Assembly: GCA_035525055.1 (NCBI GenBank)
Contig: DATLEZ010000023.1
Span: 1 to 64,000 of the forward strand
DNA from: DATEEG01 sp035525055
GTDB lineage: Bacteria > Actinomycetota > Acidimicrobiia > Spongiisociales > ZC4RG35
DNA length: 64,000 nucleotides
Reading direction: 5' to 3'
Positions 33,631 to 41,840 of this stretch are shown here, in pieces. A program made the position numbers and the translations under genes. The notes beneath the pieces were generated by a model. The model ran no database searches. It had not been told where the DNA came from and saw only the letters and a list, made by a program, of their open reading frames with translations. The first letter of the stretch is position 1. Every line of letters begins with the position of its first letter.

Positions 33631-34374
33631 TCAGAGATATGCCCGAACCACTTCGAGAGCGGTCTCGGCCACGTCGCCGGAAGCCTTCAGGCTCTTGGCG
33701 TCCTTGCGCTTCATTCTCCGCACTGCCAGGCGAGCAAATTCGCCCGCGGGGCCCTTGATCACCTGGTCGGTGTCGGCGGGTCCGAAAACCCACTTCGCAT
33801 AGGCTGGTCCCATCACCTCGACGCGAACCGGTGAGTAATCCTCGTCGGCGGCCTTGAAGGCATAGGGCAGAGTCTTCCAACCGAGAAAGCAGATATGGCG
33901 GATGCGGGCTGTGTCCTCGATCTCCGCCTTCATGGACGCGTAAATATCGAGGCCGTGCGCCCAGGTCTCCATAAGACGCATCGTGGCGAAGGTGCGAGCA
34001 CTCATCGAACCGGCGATCCATTCAACCCGGTGTTCGGCGTCCATTCGAGAAAGCGGTTCGACCACTTTGGCCCTGCCACCCCGCCACCATTCGATGACGT
34101 CCTGATATCGCATCTTGCGCCCTTTCTTGACGGCTTCCTGGCGGAGGGCATCAAGGTTGGGGGCGGCCCGATAGGTCTCGACTCCATCGCCCCCAATGAG
34201 GGCGTCCCCGGCCAATTCGGCCGTATCCGCCAGGTGGCTGATGGTGTCGCGGATAGACCAGCCTTTGGCAGGAGTGGGTCGTTCCCAGTCCTTGGGGCCG
34301 ATCTTCTGGAGGAACTGATCAAGAAACTGCTGTTCGGCTACCAGGTCAGACAGGATCTCTCGCACGGCTGGCAT
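33631..34374 (-). CDS. TIGR03084/DinB-like metal-binding protein
   Basis: 247 residues in the mycothiol maleylpyruvate isomerase/DinB-2 fold. The N-terminal four-helix bundle has candidate metal ligands in TISHLADT and ETWAHGLDIY, separated by about 95 residues, as in DinB-type proteins. The ATG at 34374 gives MPAVREILSDLVAEQQFLD, which matches family starts; the longer frame upstream lacks homology. Such proteins are frequent in Actinobacteria; some depend on mycothiol, but no mycothiol gene is seen here. Reaction unknown. Confidence 0.85.
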   Translation of the reverse strand: MPAVREILSDLVAEQQFLDQFLQKIGPKDWERPTPAKGWSIRDTISHLADTAELAGDALIGGDGVETYRAAPNLDALRQEAVKKGRKMRYQDVIEWWRGGRAKVVEPLSRMDAEHRVEWIAGSMSARTFATMRLMETWAHGLDIYASMKAEIEDTARIRHICFLGWKTLPYAFKAADEDYSPVRVEVMGPAYAKWVFGPADTDQVIKGPAGEFARLAVRRMKRKDAKSLKASGDVAETALEVVRAYL

Positions 34375-34438
34375 GGTAGTCGCTTCCAGCAATTCGGAAT
34401 CCGGCCGGACTAGTCCATCCCAGGCCCTCGGGGTGGAA

Positions 34439-35524
34439 TTACCAGGGCCTTTCGGCCTGGTCCTCCTCGAAAGGCGGTGGCGGCTGGACATTCTCCGGTG
34501 TTGCAACCAACCGGTTCAGGCGGTCGATCAGCGTGCGGAGACGGCCGTAGTTGCGGCGGTCAAAGTGGAGGGCGAGCCGGATCAGGTCGACATGGTCGGC
34601 ATCGGCCACCTCGGCCGTCGAGGGCTCAACGATCTCGATCTTCCCGGTGACCAGGATGTCGGCGAATTCCTGACTCAGTTCTTCCAGGGTTGGGGGTTCC
34701 GGCGCCCTCCGAACTCGCAAGACCAGTCGGCCTTCGACATATCGCTGCGAGTGGTAATTCGAATAGAAGTCGAGGATGTGGTTGACGGCGTCCTGGGCAT
34801 CACCTGTGAGGGTGAAGAGATTCATGTCTGCCGCCGAGATCAGCCCCTGTTCGACGAGCACGTTGGAACAGAACTCAAGCAGCGGCGGCCAGTATCCGGT
34901 GCCCGGCGCCTCGATCAAGACGATCGGGTGCAGGTCGCTCTTCCCCGTCTGCATCAGAGTGAACAGCTCGAAGGTCTCATCGAGAGTTCCGAAGCCTCCC
35001 GGGAAGAGTGCGAACGCGGCGGACTCTTTGATGAAGGTCAACTTGCGCGTGAAGAAGTACTTGTAGTTGACGGTCCGCTCCGGATCGATGTACGAGTTGG
35101 CGTCGGGTTCGAACGGCAGCCGGATGTTCACCCCGTAGGCGTGCTCTCGCCCCGCCCCCTTGGAACCTGCCTCCATCACTCCAGGCCCGGCGCCGGTGAT
35201 AACGCCCCAGCCTTTGCCGGCCATTAGTCCTGAGATCTCCTCTGCCAGCAGGTAGTTCGGATCTCCGGCGGGGATGCGAGCGGAGCCAAAGATCGTCACT
35301 TTTGGATCGAAGTGCCGGGCGAACACCAGGATCGAGTACCGCATCTCCTTCAGGGCGGTGTTGACGAGTTTGAGGTCTCCCCGGCTCGCCTTGTCCCGAT
35401 ACAGCTTGAGGACGGTCGTGATCAGTTCGAAAATCAGATCTTGATTGGGAGCGTCTCCCGCCAGGTCGACCAGCTCCCGGATCTTCTGGTCGACGTCGGG
35501 CCTGATGCCGTAGGACCTCACCAT
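34439..35524 (-). CDS. LOG family protein (Rossmann-fold nucleotide hydrolase)
   Basis: 361 residues. The core contains VTIFGSAR, GKGWGVITGAGPGVMEAGSKGA and PGGFGTLDETFE, the PGGxGTxxE motif of the LOG/TIGR00730 group that removes ribose 5-phosphate from cytokinin-type nucleotides or AMP-like substrates. Extra N-terminal (about 70) and C-terminal (about 100) helical segments make it longer than the usual 190-residue LOG, similar to the longer actinobacterial type. Actual substrate in this organism is unknown. Confidence 0.88.
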   Translation of the reverse strand: MVRSYGIRPDVDQKIRELVDLAGDAPNQDLIFELITTVLKLYRDKASRGDLKLVNTALKEMRYSILVFARHFDPKVTIFGSARIPAGDPNYLLAEEISGLMAGKGWGVITGAGPGVMEAGSKGAGREHAYGVNIRLPFEPDANSYIDPERTVNYKYFFTRKLTFIKESAAFALFPGGFGTLDETFELFTLMQTGKSDLHPIVLIEAPGTGYWPPLLEFCSNVLVEQGLISAADMNLFTLTGDAQDAVNHILDFYSNYHSQRYVEGRLVLRVRRAPEPPTLEELSQEFADILVTGKIEIVEPSTAEVADADHVDLIRLALHFDRRNYGRLRTLIDRLNRLVATPENVQPPPPFEEDQAERPW

Positions 35525-35570
35525 CGCAACCGTAGCGCGTGAGGCTGGTTTGATTGTGAGGGGACCAACC

Positions 35571-36596
35571 TCAACCTTTCCCGAACGGCTTGGTCGTCGG
35601 GCCCCTCCGAACTACCGCATTCCATACTGTCTCGTAGTGATCCCGGTCGAAGGGATCGACGTGTGGGAGGACGAACTCCTCCCAGGAGCGACGGAGTGGG
35701 TCTTCGTTGGCCGTGTAGACCCGGAGACCGGTCGGCAGGCGATCGAGCACCGATCGCAATGAGAGAGGGGTCTCCACTCTGGTCGAGGCGTCGGGGACGA
35801 CGAAGGAAGCGTTGACCTCGACCGCCAATCGCGAAATGGCTTCGACGTATGGGCCCACCAGCGAGGGGTAGCGGCGGGTCAGCATCGCCTGCACCTGGTC
35901 GCCGCCGGGGAACTCCTTCTCCCAGATCACCCACCGGTCGGCAAAGGCCTTGTTGAGCGTCTGGGTCCCGGCGTAGTCGCGGATGTCGGTTGGGTTCATG
36001 GTTCCGAACACCCGCACGTCAGGACGAAGACGGACGGTTTCCCCCGTGGGAAGGTCCAGCGCCCCGTAGCGGTCGAGCAAACCGTGCAGCGCGAAGAGCG
36101 TTTCGGCACCGGCGGCGTTGAGTTCTGACAGGTTGAGCAGGGCCGGTCCCCGGAGAGCGCGGGTGATGTCGCCGTCTTCCCACCTGCTCTCGGTTCCGCC
36201 CTTGCCGTCTCCGTGGAGGCGAGTCGAGCCAATGAGGGTGACATCCCGAACCTCTCCGGTCAGAGGAATTCGGTAATAGGGCAATCCCAGCCGCGCTGCG
36301 AACTGTTCGATGTCATGATCCTTGCCCGTGCCCATGTGGCCCCTGACCGCCAGGTGCAGCGGGGAGAAGCCTTCCGGCTGGGCCCTTCGAACCGCCTCGA
36401 CCTGGGCGAAGCGGTAGAGCATCCCGAGATCGATGTAGTGGGGATCGGGTTGGGGGATCTTTCCGATCCGCTGATCACGGTCGGGAACGCCGCGGGGAAC
36501 CGTGAACTTCTCCAACTCGATTGGTTGCCCGTCTCCCACCGGGTCTTCGAAGACCACGGTCTCGGGGGTCTTGGATTGCGTTGGCTTATCAGGCAC
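35571..36596 (-). CDS. MoxR-like AAA+ ATPase with altered Walker motifs
   Basis: 341 residues from a GTG at 36596 that overlaps the stop of the upstream VWA gene by 8 bp. AAA_5/MoxR layout: Walker A GHMGTGKD at residues 86-93 (the usual Ser/Thr after Lys is Asp), the beta-hairpin TGEVRDVTLIGS at 113-124, Walker B position PALLNLSELN at 151-160 (Asp of the hhhDE is Ser, Glu kept), sensor 1 TMNPTD near 198. MoxR ATPases work with VWA proteins as chaperone-like complexes that mature enzymes or load metals. The changes suggest weak or absent ATP hydrolysis; they need checking against relatives. Confidence 0.85.
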   Translation of the reverse strand: MPDKPTQSKTPETVVFEDPVGDGQPIELEKFTVPRGVPDRDQRIGKIPQPDPHYIDLGMLYRFAQVEAVRRAQPEGFSPLHLAVRGHMGTGKDHDIEQFAARLGLPYYRIPLTGEVRDVTLIGSTRLHGDGKGGTESRWEDGDITRALRGPALLNLSELNAAGAETLFALHGLLDRYGALDLPTGETVRLRPDVRVFGTMNPTDIRDYAGTQTLNKAFADRWVIWEKEFPGGDQVQAMLTRRYPSLVGPYVEAISRLAVEVNASFVVPDASTRVETPLSLRSVLDRLPTGLRVYTANEDPLRRSWEEFVLPHVDPFDRDHYETVWNAVVRRGPTTKPFGKG

Positions 36597-38706
36597 TGAG
36601 CGATTCCTTCCATGGGCTGGCGCTGCCGGTTCGGGCGGGTCGCAACCACCAGGTGTCCATGCCCCAGAGGGCAAGACCCCGGCGGAGAGCTCCGCGGGTT
36701 CCTTCGACCATCGCCCTGGTCAGCTCCTCAGGGCGGTTGACTACTTCGAAACGGTGATAGGTGCCTGAGACGGTGTCGTCACCGATGCCGATGCCGAGCA
36801 CTGTCGTGCCCGAGCGTTCCACTGCCGCCACCGAGGTGGCGAGGGCATCGACCGAACCTCTGGTCATGCCGTCGGCCAGAACGACCAGGACCCGAACGTT
36901 GGCTCCGAGGCGCGCCATCCTCTCGGCGGCGTGAATGAGGTTGAACTCGTCGACATTGGCTGCTCGCTCGAACATCGAAACGGGTGGTGCGGTCCTCGGG
37001 TTGCGTCGAGCCGCGATTGCTGCCTGTCCCGGTTCCGCCGCCGTCCAGAACATCCCGGCAAGGACGTCCTCGGCTTCGCGCCAGCGGCGATCGAAGGGCT
37101 TGACGAGATAGTGGTTGATGGTCGTGGTCAGGCGGTTGGCGGCGGTGCCGTGGGTCTGGCGAAGGCCAGCCGCGGCCTGGCTCGACGTCCTCGTGTAGCT
37201 CCACTCGGTGTCGTCGGGCCGGGCTGCAAAGCCGCGGTTGAACAAGGCGACTTCGAAGTCGACCTGAAGCTCGTGACAGAGGCGCGCCATGGTTATCGCT
37301 CCCAACAACGCCGCCGACATTCCCCACGGTGTGCGAACGGCTCCCTGGGTGCGGGGTTGCAGCATCGAGGCGGAGGCGTCGACCAGAAGGCTCACGGCAT
37401 AGGACCGTCGGGTTCGTGAAGCCCGGCGTTCGTACATGCGGTCGTACAGGCCGGCCCCGATGAAGAGAGCCGCGTGCGGTGACACGTCGCCCTGGTCGTA
37501 GCCCGACCGAAGGCCCCGCCGCTGATTGGCGGCGAAGAGTGGGTAGAGCTCTCCCGAAACATGCCGCTGCGCGATGCCCCACTTCCTGGCGGCTGAGGCA
37601 ACCGCCGCCCTTCCCTCACTGGCGAATACGGCGAAGGCCCGGGGGGCAGGGGTGACGAGCAGCTTGCCGCCCATGCCGGTCGGCAGGTAAACGGTTGGCG
37701 CCTCGCTGACCCGGAGAAGCTGATCGGTTGAGGCTTCGCCGGCCAGTTCCGACGCGCCCTTGCGATCGGAGAGACCCGATCGGGCCTGGGTTGCGCGCTG
37801 CACGTCGCGATAGCTGTCGGAGTCACGCACCGACGGGCTGGGGAGGCGGACCATGTCGATGCCTTCTGCGGCAGCTTCGGCGTCCTTCTTCTGGTGCATC
37901 CGTTGCTGGGCGGCGGTTCCTTGCTCCTTCACGTTGCTCAGGAGGCCGTGGGTCTTGGCGATCTGTAGCAACGCCAGGGCCAGGTCGACCACCTCGGCGG
38001 CGTGTCCCGCAGTGGCTGCCTCGGCACAGAGCGGTGTGGCATCGGCGATCGCCCGCTGCACCTTGCCGTCGACCCGGCGTTCAAGGCTCTCACGGTCGAT
38101 GTAATCGCCGGTCAGTAGGAAGCAGCACAAGGCGAACTGGCCGAGGGGGCCACTTTGGGAGAAGGCTCCCGAAAGCGAGGCCTGATAGATGTCGGCGAGG
38201 ACCGACCTCGCACCCGGGTAGTTGGCGAGGCCCTGCAATTCCTGACGAGCGTCCTCCAGGGAGAAGAACAACACTTCGGCCACCGGGCCTCCATCGACAT
38301 CGAGGCGGCGCAGAAGGTCGCCAGCCACAACATTGGGGCCTTCGGGATTGGCCCCGGGGTCCGGTTCTCCGTCCGATTCAGGAGTGTCAAAATCGCTCGA
38401 GACCAGATGCACCACCTCGTGCAATGCCGACGCCAGGGCCATCTCGTCGGGTGTGACCGGGGCAGCCCGGTTGGTGGCGGCCTGGAACAAACGGGGGTCG
38501 CAAACCACCTCGTTTTGAGAAGCGGCCGCCTCGGGACCCAGGACCACCCGAAGCTTGTCGTTGCCGGACAGCGCCCGGGCGAATCGAGTGACCGCCGGAG
38601 CCACTTTCTGATAGCGCGCCACCACCGCCTCGATGGCTCTCTCATCGGGGCGGAGCAGATCCCGCAGGATCGTCGAGCGATTCGGTCGATAGGTGGGCTC
38701 GCGCAT
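36589..38706 (-). CDS. VWA-domain protein with HExxH motif, partner of the MoxR-like ATPase
   Basis: 705 residues from the ATG at 38706. Residues 96-100 are HEVVH in the helix ASALHEVVHLVSSDF, a zincin-type metal motif. The middle (about 200-400) is helical and charged. The C-terminal part carries a VWA domain with MIDAS DASAS near residue 435 (LLVDASASM) and later VLADGMTRG. Protein layout resembles CobT/NorD-type partners of MoxR ATPases. The overlapping AAA gene downstream supports a two-protein complex. No cobalamin or nitric-oxide reductase genes lie nearby, so the client is unknown. Confidence 0.85.
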   Translation of the reverse strand: MREPTYRPNRSTILRDLLRPDERAIEAVVARYQKVAPAVTRFARALSGNDKLRVVLGPEAAASQNEVVCDPRLFQAATNRAAPVTPDEMALASALHEVVHLVSSDFDTPESDGEPDPGANPEGPNVVAGDLLRRLDVDGGPVAEVLFFSLEDARQELQGLANYPGARSVLADIYQASLSGAFSQSGPLGQFALCCFLLTGDYIDRESLERRVDGKVQRAIADATPLCAEAATAGHAAEVVDLALALLQIAKTHGLLSNVKEQGTAAQQRMHQKKDAEAAAEGIDMVRLPSPSVRDSDSYRDVQRATQARSGLSDRKGASELAGEASTDQLLRVSEAPTVYLPTGMGGKLLVTPAPRAFAVFASEGRAAVASAARKWGIAQRHVSGELYPLFAANQRRGLRSGYDQGDVSPHAALFIGAGLYDRMYERRASRTRRSYAVSLLVDASASMLQPRTQGAVRTPWGMSAALLGAITMARLCHELQVDFEVALFNRGFAARPDDTEWSYTRTSSQAAAGLRQTHGTAANRLTTTINHYLVKPFDRRWREAEDVLAGMFWTAAEPGQAAIAARRNPRTAPPVSMFERAANVDEFNLIHAAERMARLGANVRVLVVLADGMTRGSVDALATSVAAVERSGTTVLGIGIGDDTVSGTYHRFEVVNRPEELTRAMVEGTRGALRRGLALWGMDTWWLRPARTGSASPWKESLSA

Positions 38707-38840
38707 AGCCGACCATTGTCTCACGGTCGTCAAAATGCCAGGAAAGACGCGACCCAGGTCGATTCGGTGGTCTAGCAACCAAGACGGCCCACAGACGCAG
38801 CCGCACATCCAATCCGGCGCCCCCCGTACACTCCCGCTCG

Positions 38841-40160
38841 ATGCCATCCACCAAGAAGCAGGCGACCGCCCCCAATAAGAAGCTATCTGCGAAGAAGCAA
38901 CCCGTCGGCAAGCACTACGAACTGAGCACGCTCCCCAACGGGTTGCGTGTGATCACCGAGAACATGCCGTCGGTCCGATCGATCGCCGTTGGCTGTTGGG
39001 CCGATACCGGGACCCGCGACGAGTTGACCTCCGAGGCTGGTGCCTCGCACTTCCTCGAGCATTTGCTCTTCAAGGGGTCGGAGCGCTACTCCGCCCGGTT
39101 CATCGCCGAGTCCTTCGATGCGATCGGGGCCGAATCGAATGCCTTCACCTCGAAGGACAACACTTGCTTCTGGGCCCGGCTTCTCGACCGTGATCTGCCC
39201 ATTGGCCTGGACCTTCTGGCCGAGATGCTCCAGCGCCCGGCCTTCCGCCCCCACGAGATCGACTCCGAACGCCAGGTCGTCATCGAGGAAATCAACATGA
39301 ACGACGACGATCCCTCCGACGTGGCCTTCGAGGAGTTCACGCAGGCCGTGTTCACCGGTCATCCCCTTGAGACTCCCATCTTGGGGACCCGGCAATCGAT
39401 CAAAGACATGACCAGGTCACACCTTCACGGTTACTGGGATCGGCAGTACGGAGCCGGCTCGACAGTGGTGGCAATGGCCGGTTCTATCAAGCACGCAGAC
39501 GCCGTTGAAATGGTTGGCCAGCTCTTCGGTGAATGGAACGGCGAGGCGGTGGCTCACGAACTGCAGCCGGCATCGATCAGCCCGCAGGTTCGGACCCGCC
39601 ACCGCGAGACCGAACAAGCTCATCTCATCATTGGTGGTCTCGCTCTCGATCGCGGCGACGATCGGCGCTTCGCATTCGACACCCTCAACCACATCCTCGG
39701 CGGGGGAATGTCATCGCGACTCTTCCTCACCATCCGCGAAGAGCGAGGGCTCGCGTATGCGGTCTACAGCTTTCGCATGGCTCATGCCGACACCGGGGGT
39801 TGGGGTGTGTACGTTGGAACGACACCCGACCAGGCCGACACGTGCCTTCAGCTGATCATGGACGAGGTGCATCGAGTGACAACCGACGGTGTGACCGCGG
39901 CCGAGTTGGAGCGAGCCAAGGGGTCGATGCGGGGAGGCTTGGCGTTGGCGATGGAGGACCCCAACAGTCGCATGATCAGGCTGGGCCGCGACGAGATCAA
40001 TGGGTCTCCCCACCTTTCGATCGACGAGAGGATCGCCCGGGTCGAGGCGGTGACACTCGACGACATTCAATCTGTGGCTGCCGCCGTTCTGACGGGCACC
40101 AAGGTCGTGGGTGCGGTCGGACCTTTCAAGGACGGCGATCTCGATAAATGGGTGGCGTGA
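38841..40160 (+). CDS. M16 family zinc metallopeptidase
   Basis: 439 residues. The inverted zinc motif HFLEH is at 70-74 (His70, Glu73, His74) with the distal Glu in the EIDSERQVVIEEINM block near 150, as in mitochondrial-processing-peptidase-like and PqqL-type enzymes. A Lys-rich N-terminus precedes the fold; no signal peptide. In mycobacteria the equivalent gene (pepR) is also close to dapB. The 3' end overlaps dapB by 4 or 13 bp, depending on the dapB start. Confidence 0.93.
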   Translation: MPSTKKQATAPNKKLSAKKQPVGKHYELSTLPNGLRVITENMPSVRSIAVGCWADTGTRDELTSEAGASHFLEHLLFKGSERYSARFIAESFDAIGAESNAFTSKDNTCFWARLLDRDLPIGLDLLAEMLQRPAFRPHEIDSERQVVIEEINMNDDDPSDVAFEEFTQAVFTGHPLETPILGTRQSIKDMTRSHLHGYWDRQYGAGSTVVAMAGSIKHADAVEMVGQLFGEWNGEAVAHELQPASISPQVRTRHRETEQAHLIIGGLALDRGDDRRFAFDTLNHILGGGMSSRLFLTIREERGLAYAVYSFRMAHADTGGWGVYVGTTPDQADTCLQLIMDEVHRVTTDGVTAAELERAKGSMRGGLALAMEDPNSRMIRLGRDEINGSPHLSIDERIARVEAVTLDDIQSVAAAVLTGTKVVGAVGPFKDGDLDKWVA

Positions 40161-40885
40161 TCCGGGTAGGAGTCTCCGGAGCGGCCGGCCGGATGGGCCT
40201 GCTCACCTGCGAGGCAGTCGAGGCAACTCCCGACCTGGAGTTGACCGGCCGGTTTGCGCCGGGTCATGGCTTCGAAGAGGCCAGGGCATTGGCCGATTCC
40301 GATGTGATTGTCGAGTTCGCCCGCGCCGACGTCGTTATGGCGAATTTGGCGATGTGGCGCCAGATGGATCGCCACGTGGTGGTCGGGACCTCCGGATTCG
40401 ACGAGGCCCGCTTGGGGGAAGCTCGGAGGCTCTGGGGCGACGGTCCTCATAGGTGCCTGGTGGTCCCCAACTTCTCGGTGGGAGCGGTGCTGATGATGTC
40501 ATTGGCCGAGCGAGCCGCCCCCTACTTCACGGCAGCTGAGATCGTCGAACTCCATCACGACCGCAAGGCCGACGCACCCTCGGGGACGGCCTTGGCGACC
40601 GCAGCCCGCATGAAGCCGTCGGGGGAGCGGGCTGCGGCGTCGCAGGAGTCGGTCCCGGGGGCGCGGGGAGCCGAGGTCGGCGGCGTCTGGGTGCACTCCG
40701 TCCGACTGCCGGGCATGCTTGCCCACCAGGAGATCTTGTTGGGGAACCCCGGCGAGGTGCTGACGATCCGTCATGACACCACCGACCGAACCGCGTTCGT
40801 GCCCGGAATTCTTCTCGCGATCCGCTCGATCGAGAAGCTCGACCCGGGTGTGTCGGTTGGGCTCGAAGGCCTGATGGGTCTCTAA
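40148..40885 (+). CDS. dapB: 4-hydroxy-tetrahydrodipicolinate reductase
   Basis: Lysine/meso-DAP pathway enzyme, cytosolic, 245 residues. Nucleotide-binding GVSGAAGRMG at the N-terminus, substrate block ELHHDRKADAPSGTA with catalytic His and Lys, and the VHSVRLPGMLAHQEILLG region. ATG 40148 is used; GTG at 40157, forming GTGA with the M16 stop, is an equally good start and removes three residues. Translation is coupled to the M16 gene. dapA follows 1.9 kb downstream. Confidence 0.94.
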   Translation: MGGVIRVGVSGAAGRMGLLTCEAVEATPDLELTGRFAPGHGFEEARALADSDVIVEFARADVVMANLAMWRQMDRHVVVGTSGFDEARLGEARRLWGDGPHRCLVVPNFSVGAVLMMSLAERAAPYFTAAEIVELHHDRKADAPSGTALATAARMKPSGERAAASQESVPGARGAEVGGVWVHSVRLPGMLAHQEILLGNPGEVLTIRHDTTDRTAFVPGILLAIRSIEKLDPGVSVGLEGLMGL

Positions 40886-41205
40886 TAGATCAGGTTGCGG
40901 TTGGTTCCGCGGAAGTCGGAAGCAGCGAAGGCTTGACCGGCCCGTCCCGGTAATTTGGCCCACCACCCCCTGACAAGAAGCCCGGCTATCTTGAAATTCG
41001 GTGTGACGCTCTCGGATTCCGGGGAGTGGCGCGCCAGACTTGGTGTGAGGCGGGCCTGGTGCGCCAAATTTGATGTTGCAGGGAGCAGACACGGGAGCTT
41101 CTCTCGCTGAAAGCTACCGAGGACCGCGCCGTGTCGTCGATCTCGAGTCCGTCGATCACGATCCAAGTGACCCACTCCTGATGGGTCTCTAAGACCTGAC
41201 CCGCT
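40886..41205. other. spacer between dapB and the cyclophilin gene
   Basis: 320 bp without a gene, between convergent genes. The central part (40947-41072) is copy 2 of the ~120-bp non-coding repeat. The motif ATGGGTCTCTAA occurs both at the dapB stop (40874-40885) and at 41179-41191, hinting at a small local duplication of the dapB 3' end. Nothing else is recognised. Confidence 0.55.
40947..41072 (-). repeat. ~120-bp non-coding repeat, copy 2
   Basis: Reverse complement of this segment aligns with 25691-25809 from CAAATTTGG through CCCGCCTC, ACCAAGTCTGGC and CACCGAATT to GGCCAAATTACCGG. Its TGACAAGAAGCCCGGCT block also recurs, with one mismatch, at 31140-31156 next to the lhr start, which may be a fragment of a third copy. 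Confidence 0.7.
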
Positions 41206-41712
41206 CTAGCTCTCGGTGATCTTGACGCTGCGGATTGTCGCGTCTTCGAGGGGCTTGTCGGACCTGGTCTTCAACGCGGCGATGGCATCCACAGCATCCA
41301 TGCCGTCGGTTACCTCACCGAAGATTGTGTAGGCATGCGGCAGCCCGGGGCTGCCGAGAACGATGAAGAACTGACAGCCATTGGTGTTGGGACCGGCATT
41401 GGCCATGGCCACAGTGCCGCGGGTGTAGGTCCCGGGTTTGTCGAGCTCGTCCCGGAACTTGTAGCCGGGGCCACCGGTGCCGGTGCCGGTGGGATCGCCG
41501 CCCTGGATGACGAACCCGGGGATGACGCGGTGGAAGATGACGCCATCGTAGAAGCCTTCGTTGGCGAGAAACACGAAGTTGTTCACCGTCTGGGGCGCCC
41601 GATCGGGATTCAGGGCAATCGTGATCGGCCCGTGGTTGGTGTCGAGGACCGCGGTGTAGCTCTTGGACAGATCGATGGAAAGGTCGGGTTGCTTGGAATA
41701 CTGTTTAGCCAT
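41206..41712 (-). CDS. cyclophilin-type peptidyl-prolyl cis-trans isomerase
   Basis: 168 residues. Cyclophilin core: FHRVIPGFVIQGGDPTGTG with catalytic Arg and Phe, CQFFIVLGS (the usual SQFFI with Cys), HAYTIFGEVTDGM (usual LDgkhtvFG). No signal peptide or membrane segment, so a cytosolic folding catalyst. Length fits single-domain bacterial cyclophilins. The upstream spacer contains copy B of the GGCGCG element. Confidence 0.93.
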   Translation of the reverse strand: MAKQYSKQPDLSIDLSKSYTAVLDTNHGPITIALNPDRAPQTVNNFVFLANEGFYDGVIFHRVIPGFVIQGGDPTGTGTGGPGYKFRDELDKPGTYTRGTVAMANAGPNTNGCQFFIVLGSPGLPHAYTIFGEVTDGMDAVDAIAALKTRSDKPLEDATIRSVKITES

Positions 41713-41738
41713 GGGGGGACCTTAAAAGAGTTTGTGCT

Positions 41739-41790
41739 GGTTTTGGCGCGGACGATCGACACTAGGGGAGCAGAACTCCGCGCCAGAACC
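41739..41790 (-). repeat. GGCGCG inverted-repeat element, copy B
   Basis: 52 bp starting GGTTTTGGCGCGGACGATCG and ending TCCGCGCCAGAACC on the plus strand. The reverse complement matches copy A at all but a few positions, including GGAGTTCTGCTC and TGTCGATC. It lies upstream of the cyclophilin gene and downstream of the thioredoxin-TPR gene. Confidence 0.85.
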
Positions 41791-41840
41791 GTCTATTCAC
41801 TCAGCAGGGACGGATCGCGTACTGAGCGGATCACGAACCT

